Of a stretch of 10,564 nucleotides of DNA, positions 1 through 6,801 are shown piece after piece. How positions within the stretch are numbered: position 1 is the first letter of the stretch; every line of letters starts with the position of its first letter. The DNA is from PVC group bacterium. Lineage in GTDB: Bacteria > Verrucomicrobiota > Kiritimatiellia > UBA8416. The stretch spans positions 1 through 10,564 of the forward strand of contig PWYP01000067.1 in assembly GCA_003567805.1 (NCBI GenBank), read 5' to 3'. Both the position numbers and the translations under genes were made by a program. The notes below the pieces were generated by a model, which did not search any database, was not told where the DNA came from, and worked only from the letters and a program-made list of their open reading frames with translations.

Positions 1-284
1 GCAAAGCGTGCTTGGGGTAAAACATCCTGTACGGCTTTGCACAAAAGAAAACAAACGGAATTACGGTATATGCGCAACCCATCGGGATCCTGCGTATTAA
101 GGGGGCGGACTGAACAGTTTACCGTCAATGGAAACGTGAGAGATACAAGATCGTTATTTACCATGGCTCCCATCCAAGGAAGCATAGGGTCCTGGGCGGG
201 TGGCAGCACCTCGCGGACTTCGGTTCCTTCCGGGACAAGCATGGGTTTTTGGTTGTCCACTGTTACGCTAATGACAGCTTTCAT
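1..284 (-). CDS. Nucleoside (uridine-like) kinase, N-terminal fragment, cut by window edge
   Basis: This minus-strand frame starts at ATG 284-282 and stays open to base 1, giving about 94 residues of the N-terminus. An in-frame TGA lies a short way upstream of the ATG, which supports this start; no clear Shine-Dalgarno is visible. The peptide begins MKAVISVTVDNQ and contains MVNNDLVSLTFPLTVN and later DPDGLRIYRNSVCFLLCKAV. This pattern (short beta-rich TGS-like opening, VNN..VSL..PL.VN, DP.G.R.YR.S..FLL.KAV) recalls the N-terminal region of bacterial nucleoside kinases of the uridine kinase/phosphoribulokinase superfamily that carry a ThrRS-like extension ahead of the P-loop kinase. The kinase domain itself would lie outside the window, so the function is inferred from the extension alone. 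It is transcribed away from the DeoR-family gene. A plus-strand open frame over the same bases has no recognisable content. Confidence 0.62.
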   Translation of the reverse strand, partial: MKAVISVTVDNQKPMLVPEGTEVREVLPPAQDPMLPWMGAMVNNDLVSLTFPLTVNCSVRPLNTQDPDGLRIYRNSVCFLLCKAVQDVLPQARF

Positions 285-453
285 GCAAAAGACCGTATCA
301 TGTGTTTGGCCGTAAAATCAATATGGGATGATGGGGCCGTCTTTAGCGGCAGCGAATGCCGTTGAATACGTAATTTGTCTTTTTGTGACCAAATGATTAA
401 ATATGATTATTTGTGATTGACTGTGATTGCGCTTGTCTGTTATTGATAGATCT
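285..453. promoter_or_regulatory. Divergent intergenic region between nucleoside kinase and DeoR-family gene
   Basis: This 169-bp gap must hold promoters for both divergent genes. For the plus strand, TATGAT at 402-407 matches the -10 consensus at five of six positions, but no good -35 sits at the right distance (the T-rich stretch near 379-384 is weak). A second possibility is TTGACT at 417-422 with a poor -10 near 441-446, which would put transcription start almost at the ATG. For the minus strand I see only weak boxes. The right half is AT-rich and contains the periodic repeat annotated separately. Promoter positions are tentative. Confidence 0.45.
391..430 (+). promoter_or_regulatory. Candidate DeoR-family operator: four TGATT direct repeats with 10-bp period
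   Basis: TGATT occurs at 394-398, 404-408, 414-418 and 424-428, so the four copies are exactly 10 bp apart, about one helical turn. The last two copies share the longer core TGTGATTG, and a partial copy (TGTGA) sits in register at 384. Tandem direct repeats spaced about one turn apart are a known operator style for DeoR-family repressors, and the gene just downstream encodes one. The repeats overlap the best -10 candidate (402-407), which would suit autorepression and control of the downstream operon. The repeat is seen directly; its binding by this regulator is inferred. Confidence 0.55.
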
Positions 454-1233
454 ATGCAGGCAGAAGTATCGCATAAAAATTTGGCACCTGAGCGGCAAAA
501 GCGTTTACTCGCGCTTGTACGCGATCGCGGGGCAGTGCGTGTGGATGAGTTGTGCGATGCTTTGACGGTTTCTCCAGCGACCGTTCGCCGAGATCTGGAG
601 ATATTAGAGGGAACAGGAGCGCTTCGACGTGTACATGGTGGCGCGATTTCCGGTGGAGGGCTACTTGATGAGCCGTTGTTTGATGATAAAACACAAGTAG
701 CTAGTGGGGAAAAACAGCGGATCGCCCAACGGGCTCTTCCGTATATCAGTTCTGGCGATACGGTTTATCTGGATGGGGGGAGCACGCTCTTGGAGTTGGC
801 TTCTTTGTTGCGGGAGCGGGCGGATATAACGGTGGTAACGAATTCGTTACGTGCGGCAGCTGAGCTTTCGGCATCGGGGCCCCGTTTAATTCTTCTGGGG
901 GGAGAATTGCGGCGGCGCAGTCAGACCATCACAGGGCCCTTGACGCGAACGTTGCTGCGCGATCTTTCGTTGGATATTGCCTTTATGGGTACGATTGGTG
1001 TGACGGTTGAAGGGCTGACAACAACGGATCCCGGGGAGGCTTACACCAAGGAGTTGGTTATGTCGCGTTCCAAGCGTGTCATGCTATTGGCGGACAGTCA
1101 GAAAATTGGCAAGGTATCGTTTGCCAATGCGGGCAGTCTGCAAGATGTTGATGTGTTGATTACCGACAAAGATGCGCCGGATGCTTTTGTGAAAGCGATT
1201 CGGAAGCAAAGTGTGGTTGTTGAAATCGTATAG
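454..1233 (+). CDS. DeoR/GlpR-family transcriptional repressor
   Basis: This is a 259-residue cytoplasmic DNA-binding regulator, a usual length for the family. Residues about 13-65 form the DeoR winged helix-turn-helix: ERQKRLLALV at the start, recognition helix around SPATVRRDL (40-48), then the hallmark RRVHGGA. Residues about 85-240 are the DeoRC sensor domain, with YLDGGST (105-111), VVTNS (127-131), LLGGELRRRS, GP, and a late KRVMLLADSQKIG segment. Family members usually bind a phosphorylated sugar, which releases DNA. The frame can be extended to TTG at 427, but that codon lies inside the repeat array, so I prefer ATG 454; neither has a strong ribosome-binding site. It precedes the E2-E3-E1 genes by 56 bp in the same direction, so it is probably the operon's own regulator. 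The effector cannot be told from sequence. Confidence 0.93.
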   Translation: MQAEVSHKNLAPERQKRLLALVRDRGAVRVDELCDALTVSPATVRRDLEILEGTGALRRVHGGAISGGGLLDEPLFDDKTQVASGEKQRIAQRALPYISSGDTVYLDGGSTLLELASLLRERADITVVTNSLRAAAELSASGPRLILLGGELRRRSQTITGPLTRTLLRDLSLDIAFMGTIGVTVEGLTTTDPGEAYTKELVMSRSKRVMLLADSQKIGKVSFANAGSLQDVDVLITDKDAPDAFVKAIRKQSVVVEIV

Positions 1234-1279
1234 TTGGGGGCGTGTATTTGCCCAGAGTCTATCTGGATTCATGAACGAA

Positions 1280-1286
1280 GGAGGAG
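1280..1286 (+). promoter_or_regulatory. Strong Shine-Dalgarno of the E2 gene
   Basis: GGAGGAG ends 3 nt before ATG 1290 and fixes the E2 start. An ATG at 1271 lies in a different frame and is not used. Just upstream, CCAGA (1252-1256) and TCTGG (1262-1266) could form a small 5-bp hairpin; it has no T-run, so it does not look like a terminator after the regulator. Confidence 0.8.
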
Positions 1287-1289
1287 CAA

Positions 1290-2630
1290 ATGGCAACAGA
1301 GGTATTAATGCCGCGGCAAGGGCAATCGGTAGAAAGTTGTATTTTAGTCGAATGGCTTGTGCAGGAGGGTGATACTGTTTCTACAGGGCAGCCCTTGGCT
1401 AGTATTGAAACGGACAAAGCTGTATTTGAAGTTGAGAGTCCTGCCGATGGTGTAATGTTGAGGCAGTTTTTTCCGGCTGGTGAGGACATTCCCGTGTTAA
1501 CGGTAATTGGTGCCGTTGGTTCCGCCGGTGAAGATGTTTCCGGTATGCAACCTGAAGGTGGTGGTACGTCGGCTCCAGCCGCGGAGGTGGCTCCTGCACC
1601 CGTCGCAGAATCTGGCCCCGCGCCTGCGCAGCAGCCTGCACCAGCATCGGTTCCATCTGCATCTGTATCGGGGGATGTTGGCGTGAGCCCAAGGGCCCGC
1701 AAGCGTGCTGCAGAGACGGGTGTTGTGGTTGCAGAATTAGCAGGGACAGGGCCAGGCGGACGGGTGCTTGCTCGTGATGTGGAACAGGCTGCCGCTGCAT
1801 TGCCACGGATGAGTCCAGCAGCTCGCGCGGCGGGCGATGCAAGCCAGGTTCCTGCAGTGGGGTCGGGTCCGGGCGGCATGGTCCTTTCGGGGGATCTTGG
1901 TAAGACGTCGGAGCCGGTGCTTGATACTGCTGTAGAGACACGGGAAATCCCGGTGAAGGGGATCCGCAAGGTGATTGCGGACAAGATGCGTGCATCGCTT
2001 TCGCAGACCGCGCAAATTACCTTGAACAAGAGTTTCGATGCGACGGCCTTGCTGGCGTATCGAGCGAATGTGAAGGCCCAAGCTGAAGCGTTGGGCTTGC
2101 CGAATATTACACTCAACGATTTGATCGCTTATGCAACGATTCGTACGTTGCTGCGGCATTCCAGTTTGAATGCGCATTTTCTGGGTGACAAGATTGTGGA
2201 GTATGGTCATGTGAATCTTGGTGTAGCTACGGACACAGAGCGTGGCTTAATGGTTCCGGTTGTGCATGGTGCACAAAATCTTAGCTTACGTCAGCTATCC
2301 GAGACGATCAAACCGATGGCCAAAGCCTGTCAGTCCGGCAATATCAATCCCGATTTGTTGCAGGGCGGTACCTTCACGATCACGAATCTCGGTATTCTCG
2401 GTGTAGAGAGTTTTACCCCGGTATTGAATGTTCCCGAGGTGGCGATTCTTGGCGTCAGTGGTTTGTTTGCCAAACCTGTGTTTCAGCCGGATGGCAGTGT
2501 CAAGCACGTGCAGGCTATTAATCTCAGTCTGACGGTTGATCATCAGGCTGTGGACGGAGCACCTGCCGCTAGGTTTCTCAAAGATCTTTGCACGGGATTG
2601 GAACAGATCGCATTGGTGTTGGCAGGATAG
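1290..2630 (+). CDS. Dihydrolipoyl acyltransferase (E2) of a 2-oxoacid dehydrogenase complex
   Basis: This 446-residue protein transfers the acyl group from E1 to CoA through a lipoyl arm and forms the core of the complex. Residues 1-78 are one lipoyl domain with the lipoylated lysine at K43 in ETDKAVFEVES. An Ala/Pro-rich flexible linker covers about 84-128. Residues 131-167 are a peripheral subunit-binding domain (SPRARKRA...GTGPGGRVLARDV). A second, weaker copy occupies about 172-204 (SPAARAAG...GSGPGGMVLSGDL). The catalytic domain runs from about 216 to the end, with GLMVPVV, TFTITNLG and the HxxxDG motif as DHQAVDG (H418, D422). It is followed after 58 bp by E3. Fold and role are clear; the substrate (pyruvate, acetoin or another 2-oxoacid) is not, although the E1 partner points to pyruvate or acetoin. 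Confidence 0.93.
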   Translation: MATEVLMPRQGQSVESCILVEWLVQEGDTVSTGQPLASIETDKAVFEVESPADGVMLRQFFPAGEDIPVLTVIGAVGSAGEDVSGMQPEGGGTSAPAAEVAPAPVAESGPAPAQQPAPASVPSASVSGDVGVSPRARKRAAETGVVVAELAGTGPGGRVLARDVEQAAAALPRMSPAARAAGDASQVPAVGSGPGGMVLSGDLGKTSEPVLDTAVETREIPVKGIRKVIADKMRASLSQTAQITLNKSFDATALLAYRANVKAQAEALGLPNITLNDLIAYATIRTLLRHSSLNAHFLGDKIVEYGHVNLGVATDTERGLMVPVVHGAQNLSLRQLSETIKPMAKACQSGNINPDLLQGGTFTITNLGILGVESFTPVLNVPEVAILGVSGLFAKPVFQPDGSVKHVQAINLSLTVDHQAVDGAPAARFLKDLCTGLEQIALVLAG

Positions 2631-2688
2631 AGCGCGCACGAGTCGTGTTTCGGGCTGCGTGAACGTGTGATAAACGAGGTACTACGAT

Positions 2689-4035
2689 ATGGAATATGAT
2701 TTGATTGTGATCGGTGGGGGCCCTGGAGGGTATGTGGCTGCCGAGCGTGCTGGCGAAAAGGGCAAGAAGGTTCTATTGGTGGAAGCATCGGAGTTAGGCG
2801 GTGTGTGTCTTAACTGTGGATGTATCCCTTCTAAGACGCTTCTGCATTCTGCCAAGGTTTTTTATTATGCGAAACATGGCGAAACGTATGGCGTGAAGAC
2901 CGAACATGTGACATTTGATTTCGAGCGAGCCATGGCGCGCAAGCAAGAGGTCATTGCAAATTTGCGCAAGGGTGTCGCTGGCCTAATGAAAATGAATAAG
3001 GTTGAGGTGGTAAAGGGGCGTGGGCGTTTGACGGCAAACCGGGGAGAGGTTGCTGTCGACGATCAGGTCTTTCGTAGCAAGGCTATTATGGTGGCGACCG
3101 GCTCATCGCCAGCCCGTCCCCCGATCCCCGGTATTGATTCGCCCAATGTTTATGACTCGACCGGTATTTTAAATCTGGGCGCTTTGCCCGATAGGGTCAC
3201 AATTATTGGTGGGGGTGTGATCGGGTGCGAGTTTGCCTGCTTCTTTGGAACGTTAGGTATCCCGGTTACCGTGATTGAAATGCTGCCGGAGATATGTCCT
3301 GCCGTAGATCCGGAGGTGGCCAAAGTGCTACGCCAAGAGTTGAAAGCGCGTGGGGTAACGTTTCACCTTGGGGCGAAAGTGCAGTCTATCAGTTCTGAGG
3401 TGGTGCAGTTTGATACGGGTAAAGGGGTGTCTGAGGTAGCGGCTGGCGTCGTACTTATGGCAACCGGTCGCAGTTGTAATGTGCAGGACCTAGGGCTCGA
3501 GGAAGCTGGTATCGATTTTGATCGTCGTGGCATCCGGGTGGATGATCGTTGTGCCACCAATGTGCCGGGCGTGTATGCAGTGGGGGATGTGACGGGGCGT
3601 CAATGGCTTGCCCATGCAGCTTCGCGCATGGGAGAAGTTGTTATCCATAACTTATGCGGGCGGCCGGATCGCATGCGGTATGATGCGATTCCTGGCGTGG
3701 TATATACCACACCCGAAGTGGCTACAGTTGGCTTGACGGAAGCCCAGGCAAAGGAGAGAGGCATTCCCGTTAAAACGGCAAAGCGTCCGATGGTTGCCAG
3801 TGGTCGTTATCTGGCCGAACATGCCGGAGGCAAAGGATTTTGCAAGGTGATTGTGCATGCCGAAACGCAGGCTTTGTTAGGTGTGCATATGATCGGTGGG
3901 GTTTGCTCCGAAATGATTTTTGGTGCAACTGCCATGATCGAGACGGAGCAGAGAATATCAGAGATTGACGATATTGTATTTCCGCACCCGACGGTGTCGG
4001 AGCTAATTCGTGAAACGGTGTTAATGATTCATTGA
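2689..4035 (+). CDS. lpdA: Dihydrolipoyl dehydrogenase (E3)
   Basis: This is a 448-residue FAD flavoprotein that reoxidises the dihydrolipoyl arm of E2 and passes electrons to NAD+. The FAD-binding GGGPGG is at residues 9-14. The redox-active disulfide pair is C40 and C45 in [13 protein letters not shown]. The NAD-binding Rossmann motif is [13 protein letters not shown] second FAD segment reads [10 protein letters not shown], and the dimerisation domain ends in the catalytic HPTVSE (H433, E438). The length is near the family norm. GAGGT at 2676-2680 sits 8 nt before the ATG. The extra cysteine C43, between the two redox cysteines, is a position that is often V or R in relatives I remember. 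The gene lies between E2 and E1, so it serves this complex, though E3 can be shared with other complexes. Confidence 0.95.
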   Translation: MEYDLIVIGGGPGGYVAAERAGEKGKKVLLVEASELGGVCLNCGCIPSKTLLHSAKVFYYAKHGETYGVKTEHVTFDFERAMARKQEVIANLRKGVAGLMKMNKVEVVKGRGRLTANRGEVAVDDQVFRSKAIMVATGSSPARPPIPGIDSPNVYDSTGILNLGALPDRVTIIGGGVIGCEFACFFGTLGIPVTVIEMLPEICPAVDPEVAKVLRQELKARGVTFHLGAKVQSISSEVVQFDTGKGVSEVAAGVVLMATGRSCNVQDLGLEEAGIDFDRRGIRVDDRCATNVPGVYAVGDVTGRQWLAHAASRMGEVVIHNLCGRPDRMRYDAIPGVVYTTPEVATVGLTEAQAKERGIPVKTAKRPMVASGRYLAEHAGGKGFCKVIVHAETQALLGVHMIGGVCSEMIFGATAMIETEQRISEIDDIVFPHPTVSELIRETVLMIH

Positions 4036-4059
4036 GTGTTGTTCATATGTACGGACTGA

Positions 4060-4090
4060 CCCCTTTTGGGGGGGAGAAAGAAAGAGAGAG
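4060..4090 (+). promoter_or_regulatory. Small hairpin and purine-rich leader before the E1 gene
   Basis: CCCC-TTTT-GGGG at 4060-4071 can fold into a 4-bp hairpin. It is followed without a break by an all-purine tract to 4090, whose GAGAG end lies 6 nt before ATG 4097 and probably serves as the ribosome-binding site. The hairpin lacks a T-tract, so I do not read it as a terminator. It may set translation of E1 or stabilise the message, which is inference. Confidence 0.35.
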
Positions 4091-4096
4091 TATAAG

Positions 4097-6553
4097 ATGC
4101 CAAAGCATGTAGTTGTGGATCCCAATAAAGAACGTCAGGCGGGGAGCATTACGTTTCCCGAGATTGCATTGAATCAGTATAAGAAAAGCATTCCACAGGA
4201 AGCCAAGAGCCTTGGTAAGCAGGGGCTTTTAGGCATGTTAGAAGATATGCTGTTGATTCGTGAGTTCGAGTTCATGTTGAACGAAATCAAAACAGCGGGA
4301 GCATATAAGGGCATTGCCTATAATCACCCCGGCCCGGCACACTTGTCGATGGGACAGGAAGCTGCTGCTGTTGGGCAGGCGTATCATCTTGATGTGAATG
4401 ATCATATCTTTGGATCGCACCGTTCGCATGGTGAAATATTGGCCAAGGGTATGTCTGCTATTCGTAAGCTTGATGATGATGCCCTTTTGGATATCATGCG
4501 TTCCTTCATGGGCGGTGAGTGTCTTTCCATCGTCGAAAAGAACAGCAAGACGGATAGCGTTCGGACATTAGCACGACAGTTTCTTGTGTATGGTTCATTG
4601 GCTGAAGTTTTTGCGCGTAAGACGGGTTTCAATCGTGGCCTTGGTGGCTCGATGCACGCCTTCTTTACGCCATTTGGTATTTATCCGAATAATGCCTTGG
4701 TTGGTGGCTCAGCCGATATTGCTGCAGGTGCTGCCTTATTCAAGAAGATCAACCGTAAAGAGGGTATCGTTATCGCCAATATCGGTGATGCTTCCATGGG
4801 CTGTGGTCCCGTTTGGGAGGCCATGAATTTTTCGGCCATGGGACAGTTTCATCATCTTTGGGATAAAGCGCATCGTGGCGGTTTACCGATTATTTTTAAT
4901 TTCATGAATAACTTTTACGGTATGGGCGGGCAGACCTCTGGAGAAACCATGGGGTATGATGTGCTTGCCCGTGTTGCGGGTGGCGTGAATCCGGAAGCCA
5001 TGCACGCTGAACGCGTGGATGGGTATAACCCCTTGGCGGTTGCCGATGCCGTCAAGCGCAAGGCTGCGCTGCTGAAAAAGGGTAAAGGACCAGTGATGCT
5101 GGATACGATGACGTATCGATATTCGGGACATTCGCCATCGGATGCATCGTCGTATCGCGAAAAGTCCGAAGTTGAATTATGGCAGTCGCAGGATTCGATT
5201 GCCTGGTTCACGAATGAACTGCAAGCCGCGAAGCTGCTGGATGAATCCACGCTGGATGCATTGACTGGCGGTGTCGTTGATGCGGTGACGACGGCGTTGA
5301 AATTGGCTATTGATGATGCCGTCTCGCCGCATGTGGAGCCGGTGTTTATCGAGTCTGTGATGTTCTCTAATGAGACGAAGCACAGTATGGAAGATGGTCG
5401 TGAACCGGAGCTGTTGGATGCTGGTGAGGACAATCCGCGTGTTAAGCAGATTGCCCGTCGTGTACGGTCTGCCTTCGAAAATGGCAAACCCGTTAGCAAG
5501 AACAAGATGTATCAATACAGGGACGGCATATTCGAAGCAGCGTTACATCGGTTCAAAACGGATCCCACGATGGTCGCGTATGGAGAGGAAAATCGTGATT
5601 GGGGCGGGGCGTTTGCCTGCTATCGCGGCCTGACGGAAGCGCTACCATATCATCGGTTGTTCAACTCTCCGATTAGTGAAGCAGCAATTGTAGGCACAGG
5701 GGTTGGTTATGCACTCGAGGGGGGGCGTGCCTTGGTGGAGTTGATGTACTGCGACTTCATGGGGCGCGCTGGTGATGAAATCTTTAACCAGATGGCAAAG
5801 TGGCAGAGTATGTCGGCAGGCGTTTTGCAGATGCCGTTAGTGCTTCGCGTTTCCGTGGGGTCGAAGTATGGTGCGCAGCACTCGCAGGACTGGAGTGCTC
5901 TGGTGAACCATATTCCTGGGCTGAAGGTGGTGTTTCCTGTGACGCCGTATGATGCAAAGGGCATGATGAATGCTGCTTTGGCGGGTACGGACCCCGTTGT
6001 GTTTTTTGAAAGTCAGCGTCTTTATGATGTGGGCGAGATGTTTGAGGATCAGGTGCCTGAGGAATATTATGAGGTCCCATTAGGTCCGCCAGCAAAGCGT
6101 CGCGATGGTAAAGATATTACGATTATCACAATCGGAGCCACTTTGTATCGCGCATTAGAGGCTGCAGATACGTTGAGCCAGAAGTATGGTGTTGAGGCAG
6201 ATGTATGGGATTGCCGCAGCATCAATCCGTTGGATTATGAGCCGCTGGTGGAATCGGTACGTAAAACCGGGCGTGTCCTTTTGAGTTCGGATGCCTGTGA
6301 ACGTGGTTCTGTTATGCAGACGATTGCCGCGAATATCGGGCAGTTTGCTTTTGATGACCTTGATGGACCGCCTGTGGTTGTCGGGTCGCGTAACTGGATT
6401 ACGCCGGCATACGAGCTCGAGGATGCCTTTTTCCCGCAGCCTGAATGGATCGTGGATGCGATTCATGAAAACATCTTGCCCTTGCCGGGGCATACGGTGG
6501 TGACCAACCAGCGGTCGGCTGAGCGGATGCGGCAGAATCGTTTGGGTGTGTGA
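4097..6553 (+). CDS. Fused E1 alpha-beta subunit of a thiamine-dependent 2-oxoacid (pyruvate/acetoin-type) dehydrogenase
   Basis: This 818-residue protein joins both E1 subunits, which decarboxylate the 2-oxo substrate on thiamine diphosphate and acylate E2. The alpha part (about 45-410) has [31 protein letters not shown], the ThDP motif GDA (230-232) through NN (271-272), and the loop [15 protein letters not shown] (341-355). A charged linker covers about 411-470. The beta part starts near M471 ([10 protein letters not shown]) and has GEEN (496-499), SPISEAA with the ThDP-activating E528, and ELMYCDFMG; it ends with the usual C-terminal transketolase-like domain. ELM..DF.G and THR/SHR-type motifs resemble acetoin and pyruvate dehydrogenases more than branched-chain enzymes. 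The third ThDP residue is A rather than the usual G. Residues about 120-172 and 248-264 look longer than in standard alpha subunits. Placement after E2 and E3 is not the common E1-E2-E3 order. Confidence 0.92.
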   Translation: MPKHVVVDPNKERQAGSITFPEIALNQYKKSIPQEAKSLGKQGLLGMLEDMLLIREFEFMLNEIKTAGAYKGIAYNHPGPAHLSMGQEAAAVGQAYHLDVNDHIFGSHRSHGEILAKGMSAIRKLDDDALLDIMRSFMGGECLSIVEKNSKTDSVRTLARQFLVYGSLAEVFARKTGFNRGLGGSMHAFFTPFGIYPNNALVGGSADIAAGAALFKKINRKEGIVIANIGDASMGCGPVWEAMNFSAMGQFHHLWDKAHRGGLPIIFNFMNNFYGMGGQTSGETMGYDVLARVAGGVNPEAMHAERVDGYNPLAVADAVKRKAALLKKGKGPVMLDTMTYRYSGHSPSDASSYREKSEVELWQSQDSIAWFTNELQAAKLLDESTLDALTGGVVDAVTTALKLAIDDAVSPHVEPVFIESVMFSNETKHSMEDGREPELLDAGEDNPRVKQIARRVRSAFENGKPVSKNKMYQYRDGIFEAALHRFKTDPTMVAYGEENRDWGGAFACYRGLTEALPYHRLFNSPISEAAIVGTGVGYALEGGRALVELMYCDFMGRAGDEIFNQMAKWQSMSAGVLQMPLVLRVSVGSKYGAQHSQDWSALVNHIPGLKVVFPVTPYDAKGMMNAALAGTDPVVFFESQRLYDVGEMFEDQVPEEYYEVPLGPPAKRRDGKDITIITIGATLYRALEAADTLSQKYGVEADVWDCRSINPLDYEPLVESVRKTGRVLLSSDACERGSVMQTIAANIGQFAFDDLDGPPVVVGSRNWITPAYELEDAFFPQPEWIVDAIHENILPLPGHTVVTNQRSAERMRQNRLGV

Positions 6554-6566
6554 TGCATTCGAAGTA

Positions 6567-6589
6567 AAGCAAGTGGTGTCAACTTGCTT
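6567..6589 (+). terminator. Hairpin 13 bp after E1 stop, possible operon end
   Basis: AAGCAAGT (6567-6574) and ACTTGCTT (6582-6589) form a perfect 8-bp stem with a 7-nt loop soon after the last operon gene. No T-tract follows, so it is not a classical intrinsic terminator. It could stop exonucleases or act with Rho. The structure is seen; the role is inferred from position. Confidence 0.4.
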
Positions 6590-6695
6590 CAACGTCGGAT
6601 GCGTTGTGCCGGTTGCGTGCGGCGCGTTGGGAGCAGCAGGTTGCGGGATCATACTTCGTCCCGACGCCCTATGGGGCAGGGGAGTTCCATACGTC

Positions 6696-6712
6696 GTCCC
6701 GCTTGGCGGGAC
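6696..6712 (+). promoter_or_regulatory. GC-rich hairpin with alternative pairing, function unknown
   Basis: GTCCCGC (6696-6702), loop TTG and GCGGGAC (6706-6712) form a perfect 7-bp stem. No T-run follows. Because TCGTCCCG also occurs at 6656-6663, the right arm could pair with either copy, and the upstream CGGGA (6644-6648) could pair with either too. It may be a terminator-like element of the operon or part of the leader of the next gene. Confidence 0.3.
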
Positions 6713-6801
6713 TATGCAGGACAAGATCGTATGACAGGCAACCTGATGTGCTGGCTGATTCGCGCTATGCATTTGCGGTGTAATATGTAAGATTTGTGTG
6801 C

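Larger units (their letters stand above)
6554..6801. other. Non-coding stretch with hairpins between E1 and the acetyltransferase gene
   Basis: This 248-bp interval has no convincing gene on either strand; the short open frames across it share no recognisable motifs and several run on from shadows of E1. It holds two perfect hairpins (6567-6589 and 6696-6712), and the 8-mer TCGTCCCG occurs twice (6656-6663 and 6694-6701). CGGGA at 6644-6648 could also pair with the first copy. The promoter of the next gene should lie near its right end: TAATAT at 6781-6786 is a possible -10, with no good -35. Confidence 0.5.

Noticed and set aside
37..315. Plus-strand open frame of 92 codons at the left edge
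   Set aside because: Its translation has no family pattern, while the minus strand over the same bases encodes a recognisable nucleoside-kinase N-terminus.
1259..2116. Minus-strand open frame of 285 codons opposite E2
   Set aside because: It is the antisense of the lipoyl, Ala/Pro-linker and binding-domain region; its Ala/Thr/Pro-rich composition follows from that bias.
2637..2647. CACGAGTCGTG near-palindrome between E2 and E3
   Set aside because: It is short with a one-base centre, has no second copy that I saw, and could easily occur by chance.
4060..4071. CCCC-TTTT-GGGG as a terminator between E3 and E1
   Set aside because: The stem is only 4 bp and is followed by purines, not a T-tract; an internal terminator would also not suit an operon of one complex.
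4915..5505. Minus-strand open frame of 196 codons inside E1
   Set aside because: It is antisense to conserved E1 alpha sequence and the linker, with no motif of its own.
6600..6720. Possible tRNA or signal-recognition RNA in the GC-rich gap
   Set aside because: I could not form a cloverleaf with a T-arm consensus, and the conserved SRP loop sequences are absent.
6155..6772. Minus-strand open frame of 205 codons covering the end of E1 and the following gap
   Set aside because: Most of it is antisense to the well-supported C-terminal E1 domain, and it shows no recognisable motifs.
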